In this document: piece after piece, positions 54,406 to 64,000 of the stretch
Position numbering within the stretch: the stretch's first letter is position 1
Layout: each line of letters starts with the position of its first letter
NCBI RefSeq assembly: GCF_014642835.1
Contig: NZ_BMJA01000001.1
Span: 62,001-126,000 of the forward strand
Direction: 5' to 3'
Length of the DNA stretch: 64,000 bases
Source: Dyella nitratireducens
GTDB taxonomy: Bacteria; Pseudomonadota; Gammaproteobacteria; Xanthomonadales; Rhodanobacteraceae
The notes under the pieces: model-generated
The model's input: only the letters and a program-made list of their open reading frames with translations
The model's database searches: none
Told to the model about the DNA's origin: nothing
Made by a program: the position numbers and the translations under genes

Positions 54406-54528
54406 GGATTCCCGTTCCTGGTGTATCGGATGTGGCAAGCATAGTGGGTCAGGGTGAGAGGTGGCCGAACCCCAACCCAATGACGTGCGTGGTGGCAGGT
54501 CGTCCCCGAGGCATCTCATCCCTCAAGG

Positions 54529-54613
54529 TCGTCATTCCCGCGAAAGCGGGAATCCATTTTCGCTTTTCGGCCAAGGGCAACATGGATTCCCGCTTTCGCG
54601 GGAATGACGGTTA
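54529..54613. repeat. REP pair
   Basis: GTCATTCCCGCGAAAGCGGG and CCCGCTTTCGCGGGAATGAC face each other around a 35-bp spacer (TCGGCCAAGGGCAACATGG). A sequence variant of the GCCGG family. It lies between ftsK and lolA. Confidence 0.75.
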
Positions 54614-54657
54614 CGTAAAATCAAAATTACCTGCGAGAACAAGTCACTCGTCAAAGC

Positions 54658-56988
54658 TCAATGCTTCGGCGGCGGCGGCGCCAGCACTTCGCGGTTGCCG
54701 TTATGCAGCGGCGCACTTACGACGCCATCCTGTTCCATCTGTTCGATCAAACGTGCAGCGCGGTTGTAGCCGATGCGCAGATGGCGCTGCACGCCGGAGA
54801 TCGATGCGCGGCGTGTTTCGGTGACGATGCGCACAGCCTTGTCGTAAAGCTGCGCTTCGGCATCGCCGCCTTCTTCGCTTTCCTGCGGCAGGCCGGATTC
54901 GTTGATGAACTTGCCGTCGCTGGTGGCCTGCACTTCTTCCAGCACGCCTTCGATGTATTGCGGCGCGCCTTGCGACCTCAGCCAGTTCACTACGTTGTGC
55001 ACTTCATGGTCGTCCACGAAGGCGCCGTGCACGCGATCGGGTGTGGCAGTGCCAGGTGGCAGGTAGAGCATGTCGCCGTGACCCAGCAGGGTCTCGGCGC
55101 CGGATTGATCCAGGATGGTGCGCGAGTCGATCTTGCTCGATACCTGGAAGGCGATACGCGTCGGGATATTGGCCTTGATCAAGCCGGTGATCACGTCCAC
55201 CGACGGGCGCTGCGTGGCCAGGATCAGGTGCACGCCGGCAGCGCGCGCCTTCTGTGCCAGACGGGCAATGAGTTCTTCCACCTTCTTGCCGACGATCATC
55301 ATCATGTCGGCAAATTCGTCGATGATCACTACGATGTACGGCAGCGGTTCCAGTGGCTCGGCTACCTGGTTGGGCATGTCGGGATTCGGGCGGAACAGCG
55401 GGTCTAGCAGCGGCTGGCCGGCGTTCTCGGCGTCCTTCACCTTCTTGTTGAAGCCGGCAAGGTTGCGCACGCCCACCGCGGCCATCAGCTTGTAGCGGCG
55501 TTCCATTTCGGCCACGCACCAGCGCAACGCGTTGGCGGCTTCCTTCATGTCGGTGACGACCGGCGCGAGCAGATGCGGAATACCCTCGTAGACCGAGAGT
55601 TCCAGCATCTTCGGGTCGATCATGATCATGCGCACGTCTTTGGCGCTGGCCTTGTACAACAGGCTCAACACCATCGCGTTCACCGCCACGGATTTACCGG
55701 AACCGGTCGTACCGGCGACCAGCAGGTGCGGCATCTTGGCGAGATCGGCCACCATCGCGCGGCCGCCGATATCCTTGCCCAGCGCGAGCGTCAGCGGCGA
55801 TTTTTGCTGATCGTATTTGTCGGAGCGCAGGATTTCCGACAGGTACACGATCTGCTTCTTGGCATTGGGAATTTCCAGGCCGATCACGTTCTTGCCCGGA
55901 ATCACGTCGACCACGCGCACGCTGACCACGGAGAGGCCGCGCGCGATGTCCTTGTCCAGGCTCGAGACCTGGCTGCCACGCACGCCAGCGGCGGGTTCCA
56001 GCTCAAAGCGGGTGATCACCGGGCCGGGATAGACGCCGACGACCTTGGCCTCGATCTTGAAGTCTTTGAGCTTCAGCTCGACCTGGCGTGACAGCACTTC
56101 CAGGGTTTCTTCGGAATAGCCGGGCCCTTGCTCCGGCGCTTCATCCAGCAGCGACAGCGGCGGCAGTTCCCCCGGCTGCGCGGCGCCGACGAACAGCGGA
56201 ATTTGCGTTTCCACGCGCGCGCGTTCGCTCTTCACCACGGGTGCGGCGGGTGCCTCGATGCGTACGGGTTCGCGCTTGGCCTGCTTGATCGCCTCGGTCT
56301 TCTTCACCACTTCGCGTTCGACGCGTGCCTGGTGTGCGGCAATCACTTCCGGCGCCTTGCGCAGCTTGCCGCCAAACCAGCCGGCGAGCTTCAGCACGCC
56401 CTGCCCGGTGAGGTCCATCAGCTTGAACCAGGAGAGCCCGGTAGCGAAGGTGACGGCGACCAGGAAAATCGCCAGCAGAAACAACGGCGCGCCTTTGTCG
56501 CCAAACGCACCCAGCAGGCCGTGGCCGATGCCGCGGCCGATCACCCCACCCGGCCCTTCCGGGGCCATCGTGCTATCCCGGAAGATGATCCAGCACAGCC
56601 CCGGCGCGGTGATGAAGAAGAACACCGAACCGATCAGGCGCAACGACGGCTCCCACGGCTGCACGCTGCGCACGCCGTGATTGCGCAACACCTTTATGCC
56701 GAGTAACAACAGCAGCAAGGGGAAGCAGTAGGCCACGATGCCGAACAGGTAGCGCAGCAGGTCGGCGATGTACGCGCCGACCGTGCCGCCGAGGTTGTGT
56801 ACGTGGGCGCCGGTGTCGGCATGCGACCAGCCGGGATCGGCAGCGTCGTAACTGAAGAGACACACCAGCAGGTAGAGCGCCAGCGGCAACAGCAGCAGCG
56901 CGCCCGCCTCTCGCAGGCGGCGCTTTACTTCCTCGCTGAGGCCGGTCTTTTCCTTTGCTTTTCGAACGTTTGCGCTGCGCGCCGCCAC
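54658..56988 (-). CDS. ftsK: DNA translocase FtsK
   Basis: Septal DNA pump that clears the chromosome dimer region at division. 776 residues, the shorter type common in this group. Four N-terminal helices ([74 protein letters not shown]), a linker, then the motor: Walker [21 protein letters not shown], Walker [41 protein letters not shown]. The C-terminal gamma domain that reads KOPS is [37 protein letters not shown]. Divergent from trxB. Confidence 0.98.
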   Translation of the reverse strand: MAARSANVRKAKEKTGLSEEVKRRLREAGALLLLPLALYLLVCLFSYDAADPGWSHADTGAHVHNLGGTVGAYIADLLRYLFGIVAYCFPLLLLLLGIKVLRNHGVRSVQPWEPSLRLIGSVFFFITAPGLCWIIFRDSTMAPEGPGGVIGRGIGHGLLGAFGDKGAPLFLLAIFLVAVTFATGLSWFKLMDLTGQGVLKLAGWFGGKLRKAPEVIAAHQARVEREVVKKTEAIKQAKREPVRIEAPAAPVVKSERARVETQIPLFVGAAQPGELPPLSLLDEAPEQGPGYSEETLEVLSRQVELKLKDFKIEAKVVGVYPGPVITRFELEPAAGVRGSQVSSLDKDIARGLSVVSVRVVDVIPGKNVIGLEIPNAKKQIVYLSEILRSDKYDQQKSPLTLALGKDIGGRAMVADLAKMPHLLVAGTTGSGKSVAVNAMVLSLLYKASAKDVRMIMIDPKMLELSVYEGIPHLLAPVVTDMKEAANALRWCVAEMERRYKLMAAVGVRNLAGFNKKVKDAENAGQPLLDPLFRPNPDMPNQVAEPLEPLPYIVVIIDEFADMMMIVGKKVEELIARLAQKARAAGVHLILATQRPSVDVITGLIKANIPTRIAFQVSSKIDSRTILDQSGAETLLGHGDMLYLPPGTATPDRVHGAFVDDHEVHNVVNWLRSQGAPQYIEGVLEEVQATSDGKFINESGLPQESEEGGDAEAQLYDKAVRIVTETRRASISGVQRHLRIGYNRAARLIEQMEQDGVVSAPLHNGNREVLAPPPPKH

Positions 56989-57215
56989 CGGGGTGTGTTT
57001 CCTTTTAGGAATGTCGAACGAATAACTTCATGCGCGTTGCAGTGTAACAAGGGGTATGGACCGGATAGCGACAGCGCAGGCACCACCGTCCACAGGTCAG
57101 GTTCAGAAACAGGCAGCACACGTCAACCTTGAATAGCCCCTGCGACTTCCCCATCCTTGCGGACTCGTCGAAGGGCCTGTAAAGGCCTTTCCACAATCGA
57201 GAACCGCCCTGATAA

Positions 57216-58205
<990 letters not shown>

Positions 58206-58241
58206 ACACTTCGATTCATGCCCGTGATGCTTGATATATCG

Positions 58242-58323
58242 TCGTCCCGGCGAAAGCCGGGACCCAGCGACTTGTAAGACCGTCAAAGACACTAGGCCCC
58301 GGCTTTCGCCGGGGCGACGATAA
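58242..58323. repeat. REP pair
   Basis: CGTCGTCCCGGCGAAAGCCG and CCCCGGCTTTCGCCGGGGCG face each other. Family as at 24712 and 45695. It lies between trxB and the next gene. A single unit of the same type (45695-45723) lies beside tRNA-Ser. Confidence 0.75.
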
Positions 58324-58382
58324 GACACCAGTAAACTCTTCTATAGATGTCCACGCCTTGAGAAGAGAGAGCTGAAAAAAAC

Positions 58383-59519
58383 GTGATCGAAGCCCGCTTC
58401 TACGACAGCATTGACGACATCCCCGCCTCCGCCTGGGATGCCTTGCGCCCAGACGACAACCCTTTCCTCTCGCATGCCTTTCTCGCCGGCCTCGAACGCA
58501 CCGGCTGCATTCGTCCCGAATGGGGCTGGCAAGCACATCATCTGGGCCTTTATCGCAAAGGCACCTTGATCGCCGCCGCACCGCTGTACCTGAAAGGCAA
58601 TTCACACGGCGAATTCGTGTTTGACTGGAGCTGGGCATCGGCGTGGGAGCAGGCCGGTGGCCAGTACTACCCCAAGCTGCTCAATGCCGTGCCCTACTCG
58701 CCCGTGACTGGACCGCGTCTGCTGGTGGGTACGGATGGCACCGAGGCGGCTGAGCTACGCAAGTTGCTGGTGGATGCCATGCAGCAACAAGCGCAACGGT
58801 TGGAGCTTTCCTCCGTGCACGCCAACTTCCTTACCGAAGCGGATGTCGACGCCTTCGACGATCACTGGATGGCGCGCAGCGACGTGCAGTTTCATTGGCA
58901 CAATCAGGGCTATGCAGATTTCGAAGCATTCCTCGCGGCACTGAATCACAAGAAGCGGAAGAACATCCGCCACGAACGCAAGCGTGTGGCCTCGCATGGC
59001 TTGGACATCGGCATGGCCGGTGGTGCGGAGCTGAGTGCGCGCGAATGGCGGCGGGTGCATGCGCTTTACACCGATACGTTCGATGCCAAGGGCAATCACG
59101 CAGCGCTCACCGAGGCGTTCTTTCAATACCTGCGCAAGGAATTCGGCAACGCGGTGCAACTGGCGCTGGCCAGGCAAGGGGGAGAGATCGTGGCCGTGGC
59201 CTTGATGTTGCGCAGTGCAAGCACGTTGTACGGTCGCTATTGGGGTGCCAGCGTCAACCTGCCGGATCTGCATTTCGAGCTGTGTTACTACCAGGGCATC
59301 GAGTACGCGATTGCGCAGGGATTGCAGCGCTTCGAGCCTGGCGCGCAGGGCGAACACAAGCTCGCGCGGGGTTTCCTGCCGACTCGCACACATTCGCGTC
59401 ACTACCTGGTGCACGAGGGCTTCCGCAGCGCAGTAAGGCGCGCGCTTGCGCACGAGTGCGAGAGCATGGACGCTTATGCCGACGAACTACTCGACCACAG
59501 CCCTTACGCGCGACCATGA
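58383..59519 (+). CDS. FemAB-like/GNAT-fold acyltransferase (DUF482, peptidogalycan family)
   Basis: Protein of 378 residues, GTG start at 58383. Family marks: NPFLSHAFLAGLERTGCIRP near the N-terminus, LYLKGNSHGEFVFDWSWASA, NFLTEADVDAFDDHWMARSD, QFHWHNQGYADFEAFLAALN then HKKRKNIRHERKRV, and the C-terminal GLQRFEPGAQGEHKLARGFL, PTRTHSRHY. This is the PF04339-type double GNAT fold. Substrate unknown, possibly aminoacyl or acyl transfer at the envelope. The aat gene starts within its stop codon (ATGA), a common arrangement, and suggests use of charged tRNA, but this is inference. Confidence 0.87.
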   Translation: MIEARFYDSIDDIPASAWDALRPDDNPFLSHAFLAGLERTGCIRPEWGWQAHHLGLYRKGTLIAAAPLYLKGNSHGEFVFDWSWASAWEQAGGQYYPKLLNAVPYSPVTGPRLLVGTDGTEAAELRKLLVDAMQQQAQRLELSSVHANFLTEADVDAFDDHWMARSDVQFHWHNQGYADFEAFLAALNHKKRKNIRHERKRVASHGLDIGMAGGAELSAREWRRVHALYTDTFDAKGNHAALTEAFFQYLRKEFGNAVQLALARQGGEIVAVALMLRSASTLYGRYWGASVNLPDLHFELCYYQGIEYAIAQGLQRFEPGAQGEHKLARGFLPTRTHSRHYLVHEGFRSAVRRALAHECESMDAYADELLDHSPYARP

Positions 59520-60256
59520 TCCGCCTCCCCAGGCTCGACGACCACGCCCCGGGTCATTTCCCCGATCCACGCACCGCGCTCATCGAACCCAACGGATTGC
59601 TCGCCTTCGGCGGCGATCTTTCACCACTGCGCCTGATGACGGCGTATGCGCACGGCATCTTCCCCTGGTTCAACGAAGGCGAGCCGATCCTGTGGTGGTC
59701 GCCCGATCCGCGCTGTGTGTTTCAGACGGACCAGTTGCGGCCTAACCGCAGCCAACGCAGGGCGCTGAAAGACACGGACTGGCAGGTGACCATCAACCGT
59801 GCCTTTCGTGAGGTGATGCAGGCTTGCGCGGCGCCACGGCCTGGACAATTCGGTACCTGGATCAGCCCGGCGATGATCGACGCCTACGGCATGCTGCACG
59901 ATCTTGGTTGTGCGCATAGCGTGGAAGTCTGGGCGCAGGATGACCTGATCGGCGGTGTCTACGGTGTTTCCATCGGCCGGTTGTTCTGCGGCGAATCGAT
60001 GTTCAGCGCGCAAAGCGGTGGTTCGAAGCTGGCGTTGTGTGCGCTGGCGTCGCTATTGCGCGAATGGGAGTTTCCGTTGATCGATGCGCAGGTCAGCAAT
60101 CCGCATTTATTGGGATTGGGGGCCGTGGAGATGTCGCGGGATGTGTTTTTGCGGGAGGTTGCGATGTTGGTGACTGCGCCGTTTGATCCGCAGCAATGGA
60201 AAGATCTGCCTACGGTTTCTGCGAAACGCATTTTGGAAGGTTTTTCTTTCGTATAA
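59516..60256 (+). CDS. aat: Leucyl/phenylalanyl-tRNA--protein transferase
   Basis: N-end rule enzyme that adds Leu or Phe to N-terminal Lys/Arg and so marks proteins for ClpAP. 246 residues, normal length. Marks: GLLAFGGDLSPLRLMTAYAH, GIFPWFNEGEPILWWSPDPR, NRAFREVMQACAAP, GTWISPAMIDAYGMLHDLGC, HSVEVWAQDDLIGGVYGVSI and GRLFCGESMFSAQSGGSKLA. The ATG overlaps the previous stop by four bases, so the two genes are coupled. Confidence 0.96.
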   Translation: MIRLPRLDDHAPGHFPDPRTALIEPNGLLAFGGDLSPLRLMTAYAHGIFPWFNEGEPILWWSPDPRCVFQTDQLRPNRSQRRALKDTDWQVTINRAFREVMQACAAPRPGQFGTWISPAMIDAYGMLHDLGCAHSVEVWAQDDLIGGVYGVSIGRLFCGESMFSAQSGGSKLALCALASLLREWEFPLIDAQVSNPHLLGLGAVEMSRDVFLREVAMLVTAPFDPQQWKDLPTVSAKRILEGFSFV

Positions 60257-60331
60257 GAAACCGAGCTTCGCGACAATGTGCTTCGTTACCTTCGCCGGAA
60301 TGACGTCGAGGCGAGACTGACTTTTCCACAT

Positions 60332-60365
60332 GCATGGCGATGTTGGGGTTTGCACCCCAACCTAC
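60332..60365. repeat. Single palindromic unit, second family
   Basis: GTTGGGGTTTGCACCCCAAC with flanking GCATGGCGAT and CTAC, the same unit as at 48159 and 62036. Its end supplies the TAG stop codon of the LysR gene on the minus strand. Confidence 0.7.
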
Positions 60366-61270
60366 TTGCGGCTCTTCACGTGATCGATAAATGCGCGCAG
60401 CTTCGGCATGGTTTGCCGACGGCTTGGGTAGTAGAGAAACACGCCCGGCATCACTGGCGCGAACCGTTCCAACACGTGCAGCAGCTTTCCCGTTTTCACC
60501 CCTTCCACCACCATCGGCTCAGGTAGCTGGGCCAGGCCTACACCTTTGAATGCGGCGCCGAGCATGGTGGGAAAATCATTCGCGATGAAGGGGCCGGATA
60601 CGGCAATCTCCATCGCACGGCCATTGTCGTTGAATGACCAGGGCGCGATGGCGCCGTTGGATCGCCGCCATCGCAAACAGGCATGTTGACGTAGATCGTC
60701 CACCACCTTGGGCCGGCGGCGGCTTGCGAAGTAGTCCGGGCTGCCGACGACGATGAAACGAAACGGCGGCGTCAACGGTACGGCAACCATATCGGCATCG
60801 ACGAACTGCCCCATCCGAATGCCGGCGTCGAATCCCTCCGCCGCAATATCGATCAACTCCTCGCTCGCAGCGATTTCCACTTCGATCTCTGGATAGGCCT
60901 CACAGAAGGACGCGATCAGTGGTTCCAACACAATGGGCACCACCGCGCGCGGTACGGAAAGGCGCAGCAATCCCGTTGGCCGCTGACCGAGTCCGCGCGC
61001 CACTTCGCCAGCAGCGACAAGTTCTTCGAAGGCAGGCTTGGCACGCGAAAGAAATCGTTCGCCGGCTTCGGTCAAGCCGACGCTGCGCGTCGTGCGGATA
61101 AAAAGCGCCGCACCAACGCGCGCTTCAAGAACACGCACGGCCTGGCTGATGGCCGAGGGCGTTACGCCGAGTTCTGCCGCTGCCCGGCGAAAACTGCGGT
61201 GCTGGGCCACGCTGAGAAACGCCTCCACGCCATCGAGCGCGCCCTGCCTGACTGTGAAGTTCTGCTTCAT
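60362..61270 (-). CDS. LysR-type transcriptional regulator
   Basis: Protein of 302 residues. N-terminal winged HTH: GALDGVEAFLSVAQHRSFRR, AAAELGVTPSAISQAVRVLE, RVGAALFIRTTRSVGLTEAG. The effector domain follows (GLLRLSVPRAVVPIVLEPLI, EIEVEIAASEELIDIAAEGF, DAGIRMGQFVDADMVAVPLT). This belongs to the common subgroup acting on small redox or aromatic enzymes. It is divergent from the small genes at 61353 and 61526, its likely targets. The stop codon lies in a palindromic repeat. Confidence 0.93.
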   Translation of the reverse strand: MKQNFTVRQGALDGVEAFLSVAQHRSFRRAAAELGVTPSAISQAVRVLEARVGAALFIRTTRSVGLTEAGERFLSRAKPAFEELVAAGEVARGLGQRPTGLLRLSVPRAVVPIVLEPLIASFCEAYPEIEVEIAASEELIDIAAEGFDAGIRMGQFVDADMVAVPLTPPFRFIVVGSPDYFASRRRPKVVDDLRQHACLRWRRSNGAIAPWSFNDNGRAMEIAVSGPFIANDFPTMLGAAFKGVGLAQLPEPMVVEGVKTGKLLHVLERFAPVMPGVFLYYPSRRQTMPKLRAFIDHVKSRK

Positions 61271-61352
61271 AGCCCGTCAACATTGTGATGAATAGTCGCT
61301 CACGCGGGGCGATGGTACACCTATGCCTGCAGGTTTCCATGGAGAACCATTG

Positions 61353-61529
61353 ATGAGTGCCGCCGCTGTGTCTGCCGATATTGTCCTTGCCATGAACGAT
61401 GTACTTGATAACGTGCCCAATCGCTATCGCGCGACTGGCCGGACCAAGCGGCTGAAGACTGCCAATGACCCGAATCCGATGGAACGCCGCGTTGGCATTC
61501 TTACTGCGGTGTTAGAGGTTATCGCATGA
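61353..61529 (+). CDS. Small protein divergent from LysR
   Basis: Protein of 58 residues from the ATG at 61353 with GGAGAA upstream (the frame opens at 61323): SADIVLAMNDVLDNVPNRYR, TGRTKRLKTANDPNPMERR, VGILTAVLEVIA. No family known to me. The stop overlaps the start of the next gene (ATGA), so the two form a coupled unit. It could also be the leftover C-terminus of a once longer gene. Confidence 0.55.
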   Translation: MSAAAVSADIVLAMNDVLDNVPNRYRATGRTKRLKTANDPNPMERRVGILTAVLEVIA

Positions 61530-62038
61530 TGGAAAACACCATGTCGCCGGAACGTCTCTTTCAACTGCAGCTTGTTCTGGGGTATATCGCGTGGCTGCTT
61601 TGCTTCCGCATCTACATCTGGCCCAGATTCAAATCGATGGCGGCGTTCGACGTGCACCGCGCGATCGCCACGTTGCACAGCTTTCGTTTCTTCGGGCTGG
61701 TTTTCATCCTGCCGGGCGTCGTCAGTCCCGACCTGCCTGCCAGTTTTGCCGTATTCGCCGCCTACGCTGACTTGGCAACGGGTTTACTGGCGATGCTGGC
61801 GCTACTTATGGCACGCATACGTCCATTGTTTTGGTTGTTTGTGGTGGCGTTCAATCTTGTAGGAGCGGTCGATCTCGTTCTCGATTATTACCACGCTATC
61901 CAGGCGAACCTTCCTGCGCACGCGGGGGAGCTTGGTGCTGTCTATGCGATCCCGGTCATCTATGTGCCTATATTGATGATCACGCATATGGCTGCGTTTT
62001 ACTTGCTGCTACGGCCGCGAGCCAGGATAGCCTCGTAG
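61526..62038 (+). CDS. Membrane protein, four to five helices
   Basis: Protein of 170 residues. Helices: LQLVLGYIAWLLCFRIYIW, FRFFGLVFILPGVV, DLATGLLAMLALLMA, PLFWLFVVAFNLVGAVDLVL and VIYVPILMITHMAAFYLLL. No signal peptide needed. Family not assigned. It is coupled to the 58-residue gene and both are divergent from the LysR regulator. Its TAG stop lies in the first bases of a palindromic repeat (GTAGCTTGGGGT). Confidence 0.75.
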   Translation: MMENTMSPERLFQLQLVLGYIAWLLCFRIYIWPRFKSMAAFDVHRAIATLHSFRFFGLVFILPGVVSPDLPASFAVFAAYADLATGLLAMLALLMARIRPLFWLFVVAFNLVGAVDLVLDYYHAIQANLPAHAGELGAVYAIPVIYVPILMITHMAAFYLLLRPRARIAS

Positions 62039-62107
62039 CTTGGGGTGCAACCCCCAACATCCGGCGCCAGCGTGCATGGCAATGTTGGGGTTTGCACCCC
62101 AACCTAC
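62036..62107. repeat. Palindromic repeat pair, second family
   Basis: TAGCTTGGGGTGCAACCCCC and GTTGGGGTTTGCACCCCAAC followed by CTACGG face each other around CCGGCGCCAGCGTGCATGGC. A degraded single unit of the same family (CCGGGGTACAAACCCCAGCC) lies at 63158-63186. Confidence 0.7.
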
Positions 62108-62111
62108 GGTG

Positions 62112-63017
62112 TCAGGCGTTCAGAGCGAGCGCCTTCAACTCGCTGTAGTTGTTGAGAAACAACGCAACCAGATGCGGATCGAGCTGCCCGCCCGCCGCAT
62201 CGCGCAGGTACTGCAACACCTCCGCCTCTGGCCACGCCGGTTTGTAGACGCGCGGAAAACTCAATGCATCCCACACGTCCACTACGCTGAAAATGCGTGC
62301 TGCCAGCGGGATCTGTTCGCCTTTCAAGCCTTGCGGATAGCCGGTGCCGTCCCAGCGTTCGTGGTGGCTGTACGGGATGACGCTGGCACCATGCAGAAAA
62401 TCGATTCGCTGCAGCATGTCGTAACCCATGCGCGGATGCGTGCGCATCACTTGCGTTTCCTCGTCGTCCAGCTTGCCGGGCTTGATCAGGATGGCATCCG
62501 GCAAAGCCAGCTTGCCGATGTCATGCAGCAGCGCACCGAATTTGATGTCGCGCAACGCATCGCCATGCAGACCCACCCGTTTCGCCAGCCCAAGCGCCAT
62601 GCGTACCACGCGTTCGGAATGGTCGCTGGTTTCCTTGTGCCGCACGTCCATCGCCTCCACCAGCACCCGCAAAGCTTGCTCGTGACTGTCGAGCAATTGC
62701 TGGTTGGCTTTGGCCAGGCGGCGAACGGTGCGACCGATCAACCAGTACAACAAGAGTCCAGTGCCCAGAACGAACAGCCAGCCCTTCAAGATCTGATAGA
62801 AAACGATACGGTGCGGATCGTGCACCAGACTGCCGAGCACGTGCCCGGATATCCATATATAGATCGCCGAAAGCAGCACATAGGTGCCGGCGGTACGTAG
62901 TTGAGGACTGAGTCTTTTCACAGTTAACGCACGCGCAGCACGCAACCCTCGCAAGCGAAGATCGGTGGGTGCGTCCCTGCAAACTGCAGATGGTGTGCTG
63001 TCATCACATGGGCGCAA
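62112..63017 (-). CDS. Membrane HD-GYP domain cyclic di-GMP phosphodiesterase
   Basis: Predicted c-di-GMP hydrolase of 301 residues or somewhat less. Two helices (TYVLLSAIYIWISGHVLG, GWLFVLGTGLLLYWLIG), then the HD-GYP domain: SDHSERVVRMALGLAKRVGL, FGALLHDIGKLALPDAILIK (HD), MRTHPRMGYDMLQRIDF, VIPYSHHERWDGTGYPQGLK (the HHExxxGxGYP signature), RIFSVVDVWDALS. A GTG at 62921 would give a more compact N-terminus. It may balance the diguanylate cyclase elsewhere in this window. It stands alone between repeats. Confidence 0.9.
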   Translation of the reverse strand: MRPCDDSTPSAVCRDAPTDLRLRGLRAARALTVKRLSPQLRTAGTYVLLSAIYIWISGHVLGSLVHDPHRIVFYQILKGWLFVLGTGLLLYWLIGRTVRRLAKANQQLLDSHEQALRVLVEAMDVRHKETSDHSERVVRMALGLAKRVGLHGDALRDIKFGALLHDIGKLALPDAILIKPGKLDDEETQVMRTHPRMGYDMLQRIDFLHGASVIPYSHHERWDGTGYPQGLKGEQIPLAARIFSVVDVWDALSFPRVYKPAWPEAEVLQYLRDAAGGQLDPHLVALFLNNYSELKALALNA

Positions 63018-63181
63018 ACGCTGTCACGAACTGATGCCAAAGCCACGACCTTGCTTCCCCCTGTGGCGTCATCGAATAGGCATTCTGCCATCCGTGGAGT
63101 GAAACACGGTGTGCGGTTTTGCGCAATTCATTGCGTGTACCTTGATTTGCGATATTCGCAGGCCGGGGTACAAACCCCAGC

Positions 63182-64000
63182 CTACGATCGCCGCAAGGCG
63201 GTTTGCAGCAAGCGACGCTGCAGGCGATCGCTCAGCCTGGTCGCTCCTGACAACTGCATGCGTTCCAGTACAGCAGCCTCTTCCGCCTTGATGGCGCCTG
63301 GCTTCCATAGCGCCTTCAGCAGCTGCCACCTGCCCTTCCATGTGGCACTTGACGATTGCAGCCACGCCAAAGCGGGTAACAGGCGTTGCTCGACGTCGGT
63401 GAAATCACTGCCGAACGGAAACGCGGGTAGCAGTCCTTTGCGCATCGGTTTGGCCAAGGCTTCATGCAGTGCCTCAGGGCGATGCTTGCGCCAGGCTTCC
63501 GGAATCTTGAAATCCGCAGCGAGCTTGCCGTGCGATTTGGCTTCCGCCGCCAGGGCATCGACGAATCGCGCATCGCTGACCGCCAGCATGGCCTCGATGC
63601 ATTCGCTATCGCTCTTGCCACGCAAATCGGCGACGCCATACTCGGTGACCACGATGTCGCGCAGATGCCTTGGAATGGTGGTTTGGCCGTAGTGCCAGCG
63701 GATATTGGTTTCCACACCGTTGCGTCCGCACCGGGTTGCACGTTGCAGCAATACCGAGCGGCCATCGGGCAACTCGTGCGCCATGGCGACGAAGTTGTAC
63801 TGGCCGCCGACACCGCTCACCACGTGGCCATCTTCCAGCGTTTCGGAAATCGCCGCGCCAAGCAGGGTCGACATCATGCAGGTATTGAAGAAACGCGCGC
63901 CGCGACGTTGCAACATAGCCAACGCCTGGTGGTCGCCATAGAGCTGGTTGACGTTGGACACCGGACACATGTCGATGGCATCGGCGTCGCTGCCCGTGGT
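63182..64000 (-). CDS. Acetyl-CoA hydrolase/transferase family protein, C-terminal part (5' end outside window)
   Basis: The frame is open from 63182 to the window end and continues upstream of the ATG at 63970 (TGSDADAIDMCPVSN), so the N-terminus is missing. Family marks: QRRGARFFNTCMMSTLLGAA, VVSGVGGQYNFVAMAHEL (GxGG-Q-F), RIVVTEYGVADLRGKSD-type block (IVVTEYGVADLRGKS) and ECIEAMLAVSDARF. The enzyme belongs to the CoA-transferase/acetyl-CoA hydrolase C-terminal family. The exact reaction (acetyl-CoA, succinyl-CoA or hydroxybutyrate) cannot be told. It has an additional basic, helical C-terminal tail of about 100 residues. Confidence 0.88.
   Translation of the reverse strand, partial: TTGSDADAIDMCPVSNVNQLYGDHQALAMLQRRGARFFNTCMMSTLLGAAISETLEDGHVVSGVGGQYNFVAMAHELPDGRSVLLQRATRCGRNGVETNIRWHYGQTTIPRHLRDIVVTEYGVADLRGKSDSECIEAMLAVSDARFVDALAAEAKSHGKLAADFKIPEAWRKHRPEALHEALAKPMRKGLLPAFPFGSDFTDVEQRLLPALAWLQSSSATWKGRWQLLKALWKPGAIKAEEAAVLERMQLSGATRLSDRLQRRLLQTALRRS

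Overview
The window looks like a chromosomal segment of a high-GC gammaproteobacterium, most likely of the Rhodanobacteraceae/Xanthomonadales type (Dyella, Rhodanobacter or Luteibacter-like). This rests on the housekeeping set trxB, ftsK, lolA, rarA and serS, two large TonB-dependent receptors, many dispersed palindromic repeats of the REP/BIME type, and the style of the signalling proteins. The genus is an inference from gene content; no rRNA is present to confirm it.

Layout. 1-8.9 kb: a TonB receptor (cut by the window edge) is divergent from a secreted phosphoinositide-type phospholipase C and a histidine acid phosphatase (phytase-like), then a periplasmic-propeller diguanylate cyclase. 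9.0-23.0 kb: a polymorphic-toxin island on the minus strand. It has a very large YD-repeat (Rhs) protein ending in six Fn3 domains, an FG-GAP repeat protein, and two short exported proteins that each carry only the terminal Rhs core segment plus a different toxin tip, each followed by immunity candidates. A tandem-duplication junction, with a diguanylate cyclase fragment, lies near 12.85 kb. A CheD-like deamidase-fold gene sits just upstream of the large Rhs gene. 23-35 kb: mixed metabolic genes (P-loop kinase, DUF2278-like protein, S9 peptidase, HxlR/SnoaL/AzoR group, LytTR regulator with acyltransferase, a glycosidase-like protein), interrupted by MITE-like and REP repeats.

35-45.6 kb is an accessory region. 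It holds remnants of a second LytTR/acyltransferase pair split by a small-protein/XRE cassette, a RelE-type toxin-antitoxin pair with a promoter-embedded palindrome, a second copy of the XRE cassette, a lipoprotein pair, a TerY-P triad (VWA protein, PP2C phosphatase, kinase), an AHH nuclease toxin with an Imm11-like immunity protein, and a YhcG-like remnant. It ends at a tRNA-Ser gene whose 3' end is part of a perfect 26-bp inverted repeat. No integrase is visible.

45.7-64 kb is mostly core: a small membrane protein, serS, a membrane protein, rarA, an inserted TonB receptor with class A acid phosphatase behind a Pho-box-like site, a YoaK-type protein, lolA, ftsK, trxB, a FemAB/GNAT-like protein, aat, a LysR regulator with divergent small genes, an HD-GYP protein, and the C-terminal part of an acetyl-CoA hydrolase/transferase.

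Two themes link the genes. One is phosphate or organophosphate scavenging: two TonB receptors, each beside secreted phosphoesterases and Pho-box-like sites. The other is inter-bacterial conflict and defence: split Rhs toxins, the AHH toxin, toxin-antitoxin genes and TerY-P.
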